This document shows positions 1-7,807 of a stretch of 28,082 nucleotides of DNA, piece by piece. Every line of letters starts with the position of its first letter. Within the stretch, counting starts at the first letter, position 1. The notes under the pieces were generated by a model that was given only the letters and a program-made list of their open reading frames with translations, was not told the DNA's origin and did no database searches. This DNA comes from a virus, in IMG/VR virus record IMGVR_UViG_3300032093_000662, positions 1 through 28,082 of that record. One strand, written 5' to 3'. Position numbers and translations under genes: made by a program.

Positions 1-482
1 CCGACAACAGACACGACTTGTGACTTGCGGAGTTTGGAGCCATTCTTCTTCTTGTAGGCGCGTACCTTTAGGCATACTTGCCCTCCGTTACGCTGGTCGC
101 CCTTCTTATCTGGGGCGGTATTGCCTTCGATACAGGTGACTGTGCCATCGCCGTTATCTTTAACGACAATGCCAACGTGAGAGATTCGGTCTACTCCGTC
201 GTTTGGGAAATCAAAGAACACAACATCTCCTGGAAGAGGAATTGCTTCCTCAGCCTTTTCCCATTGGTTCTTCTTCATAAACGCGGTAGCACCTGCAACT
301 GTTGATACGCAATTAGGGATCTTGAGACCCACTTCATTGGCACACCAGTTGACAAATGACCCACACCAAGGCAGGAAGTTAGCCTTAGTGAAAGCACCGT
401 ACTTTGTTTCGTTGTCCTTAGGACCTTCAATTACACCGATTTCTGCTCGGGCTACTGCAATAAAGTCTAGACGTTGACCCAT
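1..482 (-). CDS. Endolysin, CHAP-type amidase/peptidase (3' end cut by window edge)
   Basis: The start lies at 482 and the frame is still open at position 1 after 160 codons, so the C-terminus is missing. The visible part has the layout of a CHAP/NlpC-like cysteine peptidase: the nucleophile is probably Cys40 in PWCGSFVNW, the general base His102 in ISHVGIV, and a third polar position is Glu119/Asn121 in IEGNT. The segment PLPGDVVFF (82-90) before the His motif is also typical of the fold. Such enzymes cut the peptide part of peptidoglycan at the end of infection. There is no signal peptide, so export would need the holins encoded just upstream. The ATG overlaps the holin stop codon by one base (TAATG). 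A C-terminal wall-binding domain, if present, is outside the window. Confidence 0.85.
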   Translation of the reverse strand, partial: MGQRLDFIAVARAEIGVIEGPKDNETKYGAFTKANFLPWCGSFVNWCANEVGLKIPNCVSTVAGATAFMKKNQWEKAEEAIPLPGDVVFFDFPNDGVDRISHVGIVVKDNGDGTVTCIEGNTAPDKKGDQRNGGQVCLKVRAYKKKNGSKLRKSQVVSVV

Positions 483-724
483 TATTCACTCGCTTTCTTA
501 TCAACCTTAGCAAAGGCTGCATTGATTTCTTCTGAGGTGAGGCTTCCATCTGCTAGGTAGAAACGGGCAAGGGCTTCAAGCACACGTGCTGCTCCCAGAG
601 CGCCAGCAAGCGTTGCGGCCTGCCATACTTCAATCCCAACTAATGATCCAGCACCGATAACTCCAAGAGACTCTGCTGCGATAACAGCAAAGATTCTCAT
701 CATTACGTTCTTGAATGTATCCAT
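482..724 (-). CDS. Holin-like small membrane protein
   Basis: An 80-aa protein with a hydrophobic first half (residues about 9-53) that can form two membrane segments, separated near IEVWQAA, followed by a charged, soluble C-terminal tail (LTSEEINAAFAKVDKKASE). The length, topology and position directly before the CHAP endolysin fit a holin that opens the cytoplasmic membrane for endolysin release. The gly/ala-rich pattern GVIGAGSLVGIEVWQAA resembles holins I remember from actinobacteriophages. Both ends overlap neighbouring genes by one base (TAATG at 724 and at 482), so translation is probably coupled to the 56-aa gene before it and the endolysin after it. The function rests on context and hydropathy, not on a diagnostic motif. 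Confidence 0.7.
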   Translation of the reverse strand: MDTFKNVMMRIFAVIAAESLGVIGAGSLVGIEVWQAATLAGALGAARVLEALARFYLADGSLTSEEINAAFAKVDKKASE

Positions 725-894
725 TATTCGTCCTTCATGTTTCGGATGTTGAGCGTTACTGCCCAGACAATAAGTGTTGCTATGATTGCATAACCAACGA
801 TAGTCTTTGCAGACCCTTCTAGTACCACCCAGGCGGTGAACATGCCTAGGATTGTCCAGAGTTGATTAAAGAAATCTGAGAACCATTTTTTCAT
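724..894 (-). CDS. Small two-helix membrane protein, possible second holin or antiholin
   Basis: A 56-aa reading frame starting at ATG 894-892 and ending with TAA at 726-724. It starts [13 protein letters not shown], followed by two hydrophobic stretches at about residues 13-26 and 31-49, and ends with the charged tail NIRNMKDE. It fills the interval between the secreted protein and the 80-aa holin exactly, with one-base TAATG overlaps on both sides, which strongly supports it as a real gene. Phage lysis cassettes of Gram-positive hosts often carry two adjacent small membrane proteins acting as holin and antiholin or as a holin pair; that role is inferred here from size, topology and position. 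Confidence 0.75.
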   Translation of the reverse strand: MKKWFSDFFNQLWTILGMFTAWVVLEGSAKTIVGYAIIATLIVWAVTLNIRNMKDE

Positions 895-2246
895 TAGGGT
901 TTCCTTCTATACGCGGCTGCAGCAGCAGCACCTGCTGCGGCTTGGGTGGCTATGTTTCCAGCGATAATGGCTGATAGAACAACCTTCTCTGACTCTTCTC
1001 TTACCTCTGATGACATATCTGCACCAATGTTTGATAGGGCGGTAAGGACTTGTCCTGGATCTGTAAAGAGTTCTGCAAGGAGTTCTGCAGGGTTTTCTAG
1101 TAGGGTTAAGGCTATTACCACCTCAGCCGTAAGAACGACGCCGTTAGGCAGTTCTACGGGCGTATCAGGGGGCAACACGCTGAGGTCTGTCGACTCACTA
1201 AGCACCACAACTTCTGGTACAGTAGGTTCAGGTGTTTCTATAGGAGGCTCAGGTTGTACTGGTTCAGGCGTTGGCTCAGGTTCAGTAGGTTCAACCTCAG
1301 GCTCAAGTGGCTCTGGTTCGTCAACGATCTCAGGCTCCGTGATCTCAGGTTCCTCAATAGGTTCCTCGACAGGCTCTTCTGGTTCCGCAGGAACCTCAGG
1401 CTCTACGACCTCTGGTTCATCCACTGGTTCGTCAATTTCAGGCTCTGGTTCTTCAGGAACTTCAGGAGTGGGTTCTGGCTCAGGCTCAGGTTCTGGCTCT
1501 GGAGTAGGTTCAGGTAATGGTTCTGGTTGAGGCTCTGGCCTTGGTGGCGATACCACTATTGGTTCTGGTTGCACTACTGGTACTGGCTCAGGAAGAGGAG
1601 TAACTACAGGTGTTGGAATTGATTCTACTGTTTGGGTATCTACCGTTGATGTTTCTACTGGTAGTACAGGAGTTGAAGTATCGGAAGTTGGAGTCTGTGT
1701 TTCAACAGTTACAGTTTCAGTTGCGGATACTGTCTCAGGAGGTACAACAACTACAGTTGGAGAATCAACTATCACAGTCGGAGATTCGACAGTTGCAGTT
1801 TGAGAATCAACTGTTGAAGGACTCGGAGAGGGACTTGGTTCGGATGAAGGAGCAGTGGCAGTTTCAGATACGACAGTTGAACTCTCAGAAGTTACAGTTT
1901 GAGTCTCGCTGGGACTTTCGGGACTAGGGGCTACGCCATTATAGTAACGAAGAGCGTTATCAGAAAGACTGTCACTAATAAAAACAGTGAATCGTCCATT
2001 GAATCCTCCCTCACAGTACAGTCTGGGAATACTACCCTTACCATTAAAAAAACTATTACTATTATCCCAGCCAGTCGTAGCAGTTCTAGTCTCGCTGCCA
2101 TCGGCAGTGGTACAAGTAATCTGTACGTCTAAGACCATTACGGCCTGTGATGATGCTGGGAATAAATAAGATGTGCCTATTACTAGGAGAATAATTCCTA
2201 GTCTACTTGCCGTCCTTCTCGCAGAGGAGGAGATATATTTGGTCAA
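894..2246 (-). CDS. Secreted Pro/Glu-rich stalk protein with C-terminal membrane anchor
   Basis: A 450-aa protein with a clear export signal: basic n-region (ARRTASR), hydrophobic core ([16 protein letters not shown]) and a likely signal-peptidase site after SSQA (residue 35). A small domain with two cysteines (45 and 78) follows, then a Ser/Thr/Pro/Val-rich linker (about 105-220), a Pro-Glu repeat stalk (about 220-345), a mostly helical domain (about 350-425), and an Ala-rich hydrophobic segment ending in YRRKP. This predicts a membrane-anchored protein spanning the host envelope. The start is TTG at 2246, inside the upstream gene (44-nt overlap), with only a weak Shine-Dalgarno sequence; the next ATG (residue 37) would remove the signal peptide, so I prefer TTG. 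It lies directly before the holin genes. The role is unknown; lysis accessory, envelope disruption or superinfection exclusion are candidates. Confidence 0.75.
   Translation of the reverse strand: MTKYISSSARRTASRLGIILLVIGTSYLFPASSQAVMVLDVQITCTTADGSETRTATTGWDNSNSFFNGKGSIPRLYCEGGFNGRFTVFISDSLSDNALRYYNGVAPSPESPSETQTVTSESSTVVSETATAPSSEPSPSPSPSTVDSQTATVESPTVIVDSPTVVVVPPETVSATETVTVETQTPTSDTSTPVLPVETSTVDTQTVESIPTPVVTPLPEPVPVVQPEPIVVSPPRPEPQPEPLPEPTPEPEPEPEPEPTPEVPEEPEPEIDEPVDEPEVVEPEVPAEPEEPVEEPIEEPEITEPEIVDEPEPLEPEVEPTEPEPTPEPVQPEPPIETPEPTVPEVVVLSESTDLSVLPPDTPVELPNGVVLTAEVVIALTLLENPAELLAELFTDPGQVLTALSNIGADMSSEVREESEKVVLSAIIAGNIATQAAAGAAAAAAYRRKP
1200..1590 (-). repeat. Degenerate Pro-Glu codon repeat tract
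   Basis: Low-complexity region inside the secreted-protein gene, built of alternating CCx and GAx codons (Pro-Glu, with Val, Ile and Thr). It encodes an extended, negatively charged stalk. The complementary strand gives a spurious Gly/Ser-rich open frame that is not a gene. Confidence 0.7.
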
Positions 2247-2406
2247 CGCGTGTTTCCAATCGGTTCACTTGATCTTTGACAGAACTACCCCCATTTGGTT
2301 TTAATTCTGATAGATAGTGTTTAACTAACCATCGAACAAAACCTGTAAACCCTACAATCAGGGTCATCAGCGCTACGAAAAAACCAGCCCATTCAGTAAT
2401 CGTCAT
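2203..2406 (-). CDS. Small membrane protein with single N-terminal helix and coiled coil
   Basis: A 67-aa protein with one hydrophobic segment at about residues 5-29, then [11 protein letters not shown] and a heptad-like helix ([15 protein letters not shown]). Its ATG overlaps the stop of the 658-aa tail gene (ATGA, 2403-2406), and its 3' end overlaps the secreted-protein gene by 44 nt. Small proteins with this plan (membrane helix, ELKPN-GGSS linker, short coiled coil) are familiar to me between tail and lysis genes of actinobacteriophages, but I know of no tested function. It could be an accessory lysis protein or a membrane protein assisting virion or holin function. Confidence 0.7.
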   Translation of the reverse strand: MTITEWAGFFVALMTLIVGFTGFVRWLVKHYLSELKPNGGSSVKDQVNRLETRVDQIYLLLCEKDGK

Positions 2407-4379
2407 AAGACGGTCCTGACTGTTACAGTAAGCAAACCGCCAAACCCAGAGAAGTTTCCACTTGGTGGGGTCTTACGAGAGAATTGAATCTGCTCGATGA
2501 TGGCTTGCACACGTTCTCCTGTCGTAAAGTCTTGTACGTTGACAATATCGCCTTCGGCTTCAATTGCCTCAAGTATTTGAATACGCTCCCACGCACGGCC
2601 TTCATATCCAGTCGTTACGTTATAACGGTCTTTCTCAACGTCAAAGCACCACACGGGGAACTGAATCAACCGTTGGCGCTTAGTTGCAGGAAGCGCTTTT
2701 GCTTGGAAGCCCTTAAATACGGGTCCTTTACTGGTATCGCTTGCGCTACGTGAGAGCGTAAATCTGTAGGATAGGAACTCTTGTGGAGCCTCTGGGTTGG
2801 TCGTTGCTGCATCTGGAGTACCAACTGCAGCATTGTAAGAGATGACGTTGTTGATATTGCCATTCTCTTCTACTGTCTGGATGTCCATAGCACCAAAGGA
2901 ATAGTCACCTCTGGCACGTACAAACTTAAAGTTCTTTGGCTCAAGTGTTCCATAGCGGATAGCACCTGTCTGTAGGTAGCCAGATGTTACAAAAGTGCTA
3001 GCAGACTCAATATATGCTTTTCCGTCGGCTGTTCCATTGTTGGCACTACAGAATGCTAAACGGTTGGTTGTTCCTACAAATCCCACTGCTGTGGTTGGAT
3101 TAAGAGTTGTTTGTACTCCAACCAAGTCAGTTGAGTAGGCAAAGCGTAGTGGCTCTCCCTCGATAAGTTGGCTAAGATCAACACGAGTAAGACCAGCGTT
3201 AGAACCTACACCTGTGGTAGCCCATGCAAAACGATCACGACATGCGATGTCATAGACAGGTTGAGTTGACTCAAATACAAGTGGACCATACTCAAGAGAA
3301 CCATCTTGGTCGTTAACGTTAGCAACGCGTAGACCCTTGCTGGTTCCAATAATCATATAGCCAAGGTAATACAAAATCTTATGAATGATCTCTCCAGGTG
3401 GCAGTTCTGCAGCAACAACAGCCTGTGACAGAGTTGGCATAGCGCCGTTAGTTCCTAGAGTGTACTTCTGGATAGTCGAATAGATACCTGAGTGACCAGC
3501 AGTATAAATAGCAGGACCTGATGCCGTGATGCTAGTGTATACGTAGTTAGTATTAGGATTGGTGTAGATAGCAGAAGGCAATGTTGTTGCATTTGTAGCA
3601 ATTTCATAGACTGCGTTATTAACGCACATCACAATACGATCTTTTACAAATTCCATCTCTGCAGAAGTGATAGTCAATCCAGGAGTTGTAAACCTAGCGG
3701 TAGGCGCTACTGCAGCACCATCTGATAACAGTTTACGGTTAAACTCTAGTTTGCCAGATACTGTGTCATTTGTAACAAAGTAACCATATAGGCCATCGTC
3801 ACAGATACCAAACACAGGATCATCTGTTCCAGAGTTATAGTCCAACCAGTGAATCAATGTTCCATCAGCATCAATACGGTCTACATCGTAGCCGTCATGA
3901 AGCAAGATTGCATTTGTATTGCTGTAACGAATAGAGCGAATATGCTGTTCAGCCTTTTTTGTTGGATCTTCTTCGTTAACTTCTGTTGTTATAGTATGAA
4001 CGTTGCTTGTATCCTTGAGCAGGGTTACTTGACCCTTAACCCAAGGATTAACACCCTGTGAATCAAAGTAGCGGTAGCCGATTGACTCACCTGCTGATGG
4101 ATCGAAGAACTTGATACCTGCTCCACCATGGAATGATGACTGAGAACGAAGCCACCAGCCTGTAAGAGACTGCTCGCCTGGTTCACGTGAGTTGTCAAAC
4201 TGATCCTTGCGGTATGGTGCTGTCTCGCGCTGATATGGGTTCTGATCTGTTGGTGCGATGAAGAATGGGATACCACCGAAGGCTACGTCATAGTCCTCTG
4301 CGTTATTGGTCCAGAATCCACTTGTTCCAGGATTACCTACATTGAGGGGTAAACCCTCGGTAATATCTTGGCCAGCCAA
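2403..4379 (-). CDS. Large minor tail protein (possible short-tail nozzle or hub)
   Basis: A 658-aa protein without signal peptide or membrane segment and rich in short beta-strand-like, Ser/Thr/Gly-containing stretches, compatible with a beta-propeller-like body. Recognisable spots are LTGWWLRSQSSFHGGAG (72-88) and the C-terminal [16 protein letters not shown]. It resembles proteins annotated as minor tail proteins in actinobacteriophages; the combination of a connector gene, fibre genes and one large propeller-like protein would match a T7-gp12-type tail nozzle, but I cannot show homology. The start is TTG at 4379, supported by GGAGG six bases upstream; no better start exists nearby. It follows the 115-aa gene after a 31-nt gap and overlaps the next gene by four bases (ATGA). 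Confidence 0.6.
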   Translation of the reverse strand: MAGQDITEGLPLNVGNPGTSGFWTNNAEDYDVAFGGIPFFIAPTDQNPYQRETAPYRKDQFDNSREPGEQSLTGWWLRSQSSFHGGAGIKFFDPSAGESIGYRYFDSQGVNPWVKGQVTLLKDTSNVHTITTEVNEEDPTKKAEQHIRSIRYSNTNAILLHDGYDVDRIDADGTLIHWLDYNSGTDDPVFGICDDGLYGYFVTNDTVSGKLEFNRKLLSDGAAVAPTARFTTPGLTITSAEMEFVKDRIVMCVNNAVYEIATNATTLPSAIYTNPNTNYVYTSITASGPAIYTAGHSGIYSTIQKYTLGTNGAMPTLSQAVVAAELPPGEIIHKILYYLGYMIIGTSKGLRVANVNDQDGSLEYGPLVFESTQPVYDIACRDRFAWATTGVGSNAGLTRVDLSQLIEGEPLRFAYSTDLVGVQTTLNPTTAVGFVGTTNRLAFCSANNGTADGKAYIESASTFVTSGYLQTGAIRYGTLEPKNFKFVRARGDYSFGAMDIQTVEENGNINNVISYNAAVGTPDAATTNPEAPQEFLSYRFTLSRSASDTSKGPVFKGFQAKALPATKRQRLIQFPVWCFDVEKDRYNVTTGYEGRAWERIQILEAIEAEGDIVNVQDFTTGERVQAIIEQIQFSRKTPPSGNFSGFGGLLTVTVRTVL

Positions 4380-4410
4380 AGCGTACCTCCACTACTAGAA
4401 AGAAATTAAA

Positions 4411-4758
4411 TTATTCGGTTGGAATTACTTGCCAGTTAAGGTCTTCTTCTACCCAACGGTAGAATTGTCCATCTGTAGGCATAGGTGTAGGTGCTTCCCA
4501 GAATGAACCATTGCGTGTCCAAGATGGGTAAGGCTGAGGTGCTACAAAGATATCTTCTTCTGCGTTGTAGTAATACCCAATTCCTGCGTATGTACCACGA
4601 ATGTTGTTGTTGTAACTTGTGCGCTTGCAGACCTGTCCACGAAATTCTCCGTAGTGTGCTTCCCAATCAGAGATGCCGTCTACTACTTCGTCTTCGTTAC
4701 GTCCTACAATTACTTCTGTTACGATATTGTTTTCATCTAGAAATGCGTAATGTGCCAT
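4411..4758 (-). CDS. Small Trp/Tyr-rich virion-associated protein, function unknown
   Basis: A 115-aa protein starting MAHYAFLDENNIVTEV and containing RGTYAGIGYYYN and a C-terminal half rich in aromatic residues (PYPSWTRNGSFWEAPTPMPTD, then YRWVEEDLNW). Proteins of this plan, with the AGIGYxY and PYPSW-like motifs, are common beside tail-fibre genes in marine cyanophages and pelagiphages as I remember them, but have no established function. The position after three glycine-rich adhesin-like genes, with a TAATG overlap at 4758, suggests a fibre accessory: assembly factor, chaperone or small tip protein. This is inference. Confidence 0.6.
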   Translation of the reverse strand: MAHYAFLDENNIVTEVIVGRNEDEVVDGISDWEAHYGEFRGQVCKRTSYNNNIRGTYAGIGYYYNAEEDIFVAPQPYPSWTRNGSFWEAPTPMPTDGQFYRWVEEDLNWQVIPTE

Positions 4759-5699
4759 TAGAATGTCACGCTCCCTGTTCCTGCGGTAAATTTGTAATAT
4801 TTAAACCCGCCTGTTGTGTATTGAGTATAAGTTAAACCACCACCGATAGATGATAAGTTTGGTTTAGTATCTGGATAACGAATCACTATAATACCTGAAC
4901 CACCTGCGCCTCCTCCAGCAGAGCCACCTCCACCTGCTCCACCACCGCCACCGCCTCCAGTGTTTACTGTTCCAGCGATACCTGCAGCCCCATTTGGTGA
5001 AGCAGTTCCGTTTCCTCCACCACCGTTGCCGCCAAGACCTCTAACGCCTCCGCCTGTACCGTAAGCACCACCTCCACCACCACCTGCGTAGTAGTAGTTT
5101 CCAGAAACCAATTGTCCTGTAGAAGTAACGCTTCCCATTGTATTAACAAAAGCAACTATTAATCCACTTATGCCAACACCGCCAGAACCAGAAGTATTAC
5201 CAGACGTGTTGCCACCAACCGCTCCTGCACCACCGCCACCGCCAGTTGGGTATCCTCCTGGCTGTGATGAAGAAGTTCCACCTGAGTTACCATAACCACC
5301 AGTTTGGGTTGACGTTCCAGCAGCAGTTAAATTAAATCCTCCACCACCACCTGAACCGCCATTAAACCCTGCAGGTCCATTTGTTGATGTTGCTCCACCG
5401 CCTTTTGCGGTTAACGAAATACCTGTTCCAGAAATACTTGAATCTACTCCATTTGTTCCATTAGAAGTAGATGGAGAAGTACCACCACCACCAATTGTAA
5501 ATGTATAAGACCCAGGCAAAAATGTATTAGCAGCGCTTGCAATAACTCCACCAGCACCCGCGCCAGCAGCAGTATCCCAACCTGCACCACCGCCACCCGC
5601 AACAATTAATACATCCGTATAAATATAAGGGTCATAATAAGCGTTACCAGCAAGCACACTTCTGCTTTTAGATTTAAGTTTAAGACTAATAACTGCCAT
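4758..5699 (-). CDS. Glycine-rich tail adhesin-like protein, third tandem copy
   Basis: A 313-aa protein. Residues 1-30 form an N-terminal segment (VLAGNAYYDPYIYTDVLIV); residues about 34-268 are dominated by runs of glycine separated by variable Ser/Thr/Asn segments; residues 269-313 form a C-terminal module (GIIVIRYPDTKP, then GGLTYTQYTTGGFKYYKF, ending SVTF). Both end segments match the 296-aa copy. Poly-glycine blocks alternating with variable loops recall the distal adhesin gp38 of phage S16, whose glycine runs pack as polyglycine-II helices and whose loops bind the host; this is a comparison of style, not of sequence. Likely a receptor-binding tip or surface fibre. One-base overlaps at both ends tie it to its neighbours. 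Confidence 0.65.
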   Translation of the reverse strand: MAVISLKLKSKSRSVLAGNAYYDPYIYTDVLIVAGGGGAGWDTAAGAGAGGVIASAANTFLPGSYTFTIGGGGTSPSTSNGTNGVDSSISGTGISLTAKGGGATSTNGPAGFNGGSGGGGGFNLTAAGTSTQTGGYGNSGGTSSSQPGGYPTGGGGGAGAVGGNTSGNTSGSGGVGISGLIVAFVNTMGSVTSTGQLVSGNYYYAGGGGGGAYGTGGGVRGLGGNGGGGNGTASPNGAAGIAGTVNTGGGGGGGAGGGGSAGGGAGGSGIIVIRYPDTKPNLSSIGGGLTYTQYTTGGFKYYKFTAGTGSVTF

Positions 5700-6571
5700 T
5701 AGATTGCATACCTCACTATGACTATTCCTGAACCGCCTGTGCCGCCTGTATTATTTGGAGAGGTAGTAGCACCGCCACCACCGCCACCAGTATTAGTGCT
5801 ACCTGCTGTTCCAGGAGCGCCACCGTTACCGCCGCCGCCTGAGCCACCTGTTCCATAAGTTCCCGAATCAATGCGACCACCACCACCGCCGCCAGCGTAA
5901 AATCCGCTAGCGCCTGTTGATGTTGCAGTTGCCCAAGATGAATAAGTATTTACACCAGCACCGCCGTTACCGCCAGCGCTGATTGCAGCAGCAGCACCAG
6001 CAGCGCCAGCGCCACCACCACCACCTGCTGCTTGACCACCACTACTACTACCAGCACCTGCTCCACCTGCGTTGCCTTGTCCAGATGGACTAGCAGCACC
6101 GCCTGCTGGATTAACTCCTGCTAATTTTCCGCGACCTGAACCACCGCCACCTGAACCGCCATCACCACCAACATCTGCGCGTCCGCCGAAACCGCCGCCT
6201 TTTGAGGTAGTTAATGAACCAAATGTTGAATCAACTCCAATGGTTCCAGCAACTCCAACTCCACCAGCGCCACCAGCACCAATTGTAACTGCATAATTAG
6301 TTTGAGTTAATGATTGTGCGCTGTGAAGAAGTAAACCACCTGCTCCACCGCCTCCGCCAGCATCTCCACCACCACCTCCACCACCTGCAATAACAAGAAT
6401 ATCTGCAGTTAAGTTTCTAAATGGCTTAAATCCAACAGTATCTGTTGCTAAAAATGTGTGGTAAACATAATTTGAATCTTGAGTAATTGTTCCGCCAGTT
6501 GCTTTAATGTAGCGTTTCAAAGAAGAAATTTGTGAAGTTATTGCTTTATTTCTCATAGATGAAATAGCCAT
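5699..6571 (-). CDS. Glycine-rich tail adhesin-like protein, second tandem copy with rearranged end-module
   Basis: A 290-aa protein with a glycine-rich body (about 62-280) ending at SGIVIVRYAI. Unlike its two neighbours it lacks the roughly 45-residue C-terminal module. A similar pattern sits at its N-terminus instead: GGTITQDSNYVYHTF (26-40) followed by VGFKPF, then ADILVIAGGG. The common core, [L/I]VIAGGGGGG at the start and GSGI[IV]xR at the end, shows it is a paralogue of the flanking genes. Likely role is host recognition at the tail tip, inferred from composition, multiplicity and neighbours. It overlaps both neighbouring genes by one base (TAATG). Confidence 0.65.
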   Translation of the reverse strand: MAISSMRNKAITSQISSLKRYIKATGGTITQDSNYVYHTFLATDTVGFKPFRNLTADILVIAGGGGGGGDAGGGGGAGGLLLHSAQSLTQTNYAVTIGAGGAGGVGVAGTIGVDSTFGSLTTSKGGGFGGRADVGGDGGSGGGGSGRGKLAGVNPAGGAASPSGQGNAGGAGAGSSSGGQAAGGGGGAGAAGAAAAISAGGNGGAGVNTYSSWATATSTGASGFYAGGGGGGRIDSGTYGTGGSGGGGNGGAPGTAGSTNTGGGGGGATTSPNNTGGTGGSGIVIVRYAI

Positions 6572-7461
6572 TACTTTGTCACCGTTCCTGTTCCACCTGT
6601 GAATTGATATACACGATAACCTGAACGGGTTGGTTGTGTATATGTTAATCCTGCACCAATATTCGTTAGAGCAGGGTATGTATCTGGATAAGCAATAACA
6701 ATTACCCCAGAACCACCGCTTGCACCTGTGTCAGCGTAACCGCCTCCACCACCGCCTCCGCGATTAGCAGTTCCTGCGGTTGCTGCAACTGTACCGCCAG
6801 CAATTTTCTTTCCATTACCCCCGCCACCAGTACCAACGCCAACATTGTTGTAAGCGCCGCCACCGCCACCTCCAGCGTAAACTATTGTTGACCCTGTGAT
6901 TGAGTTAGATGTGCCATTACCACCGCTACCACCTGTGGCTGTTGTGTCATATGTACCTGTAAAACCTCCACCATTAGATGATGAACCACCACCACCTCCG
7001 CCGCCTTCACCAAATCCTGTGTTGGAGCCGCTTCCACCTGAGTTTCCTTGAGATGGAGATGTGCTTGGAGTATTACCAGCACCACCTGTACCTGCTCCAT
7101 AAGAAGGGGAACCTGAACCAGTCTTAGTACCGCCACCACCGCCAGAACCACCAGCAGTACCGTTCATTGTGGTATTTGAGTAATCACCACCAGCACCACC
7201 ACCCGCAGCAGTAACTGTGTCGAAGACAGAATTAACACCACTTGTGCTACCAGGTTGTCCTGCTCCTACGGTTACAGTAAAAGAATCAGATAAGAAGAAT
7301 GATGAACCAGTTCTATATCCTCCTGCTCCACCTCCACCAAAGGAACCACCACCTGCACCACCTGCAACTACAAGGTAGTCAACAGGAATAGGATTATAAA
7401 AAGCATTGCCTACTAAGAGGCTAATACTGTTTTCGCCAGTCTTAACACTCTTGATTGACAT
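6571..7461 (-). CDS. Glycine-rich tail adhesin-like protein, first tandem copy
   Basis: A 296-aa protein with the same plan as the 313-aa copy: N-terminal ISLLVGNAFYNP, then VDYLVVAGGAGGG, a glycine-rich body (about 34-251) with variable Ser/Thr/Asn loops, then SGVIVIAYPDTYPAL and a terminal GGxTYTQ..SGYxVYxF module ending GTGTVTK. It is the first of three consecutive paralogues after the small 108-aa protein. The low-complexity glycine codons invite recombination between copies. Probable receptor-binding or surface adhesin; this is inferred from the architecture and not shown by any enzymatic motif. Confidence 0.65.
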   Translation of the reverse strand: MSIKSVKTGENSISLLVGNAFYNPIPVDYLVVAGGAGGGSFGGGGAGGYRTGSSFFLSDSFTVTVGAGQPGSTSGVNSVFDTVTAAGGGAGGDYSNTTMNGTAGGSGGGGGTKTGSGSPSYGAGTGGAGNTPSTSPSQGNSGGSGSNTGFGEGGGGGGGSSSNGGGFTGTYDTTATGGSGGNGTSNSITGSTIVYAGGGGGGAYNNVGVGTGGGGNGKKIAGGTVAATAGTANRGGGGGGGYADTGASGGSGVIVIAYPDTYPALTNIGAGLTYTQPTRSGYRVYQFTGGTGTVTK

Positions 7462-7787
7462 TAGACAGAAGCCTCATCACCGTACGCGTGGAATACAAGG
7501 TTAGCAGTTGAAGCGTAAACTGTTACTACATCTGTAGTTGCAAGTGTAAGACCAACAGTAATAACTGTGGTATCTGATGCACCTACTGTGATGTCATAAG
7601 CAAAGTAATGCACGTTTGCTAGTGTTGCTCCCGCAGGGCGGATAGCAATACGAAACGTAGCAGCAGTTGCTGTTAGGTTAGCAATAGAGATGCTTGATAC
7701 TACTGCTTCTTTAGCAGAAGGTACCGTGTAAAGTGTCGTTGCTGTTGTTGCTGATGGGTTTGATTGCCCAAGTACTTTTTTTGCCAT
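7461..7787 (-). CDS. Small beta-rich virion protein (tail/fibre accessory or decoration-like)
   Basis: A 108-aa protein, Thr/Ala/Val-rich with alternating hydrophobic residues throughout (TATAATFRIAIRPAG, DTTVITVGLTL), predicting a compact beta sandwich. It starts MAKKVLGQSNPSATTATTLYTVP, a beginning I recognise from small proteins found beside fibre genes in many environmental phages, sometimes called decoration or minor structural proteins. A good ribosome site (AAGGAG) precedes the ATG, and the stop overlaps the first glycine-rich gene (TAATG at 7461). Co-translation with the adhesin genes suggests it is part of the same fibre or tip assembly. No catalytic motif is visible. Confidence 0.6.
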   Translation of the reverse strand: MAKKVLGQSNPSATTATTLYTVPSAKEAVVSSISIANLTATAATFRIAIRPAGATLANVHYFAYDITVGASDTTVITVGLTLATTDVVTVYASTANLVFHAYGDEASV

Positions 7788-7807
7788 TTGTATTTCTCCT
7801 TAGTTTC

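Noticed and set aside
946-1530. Plus-strand Gly/Ser-rich open frame of 194 codons
   Set aside because: It is the reverse complement of the Pro/Glu/Thr codons in the secreted-protein gene; there is no ribosome site, and every real gene here is on the minus strand.
6072-6296. Plus-strand Pro-rich open frame
   Set aside because: Antisense of glycine codons in the middle adhesin-like gene (GGN read backwards gives NCC); low complexity explains the lack of stops.
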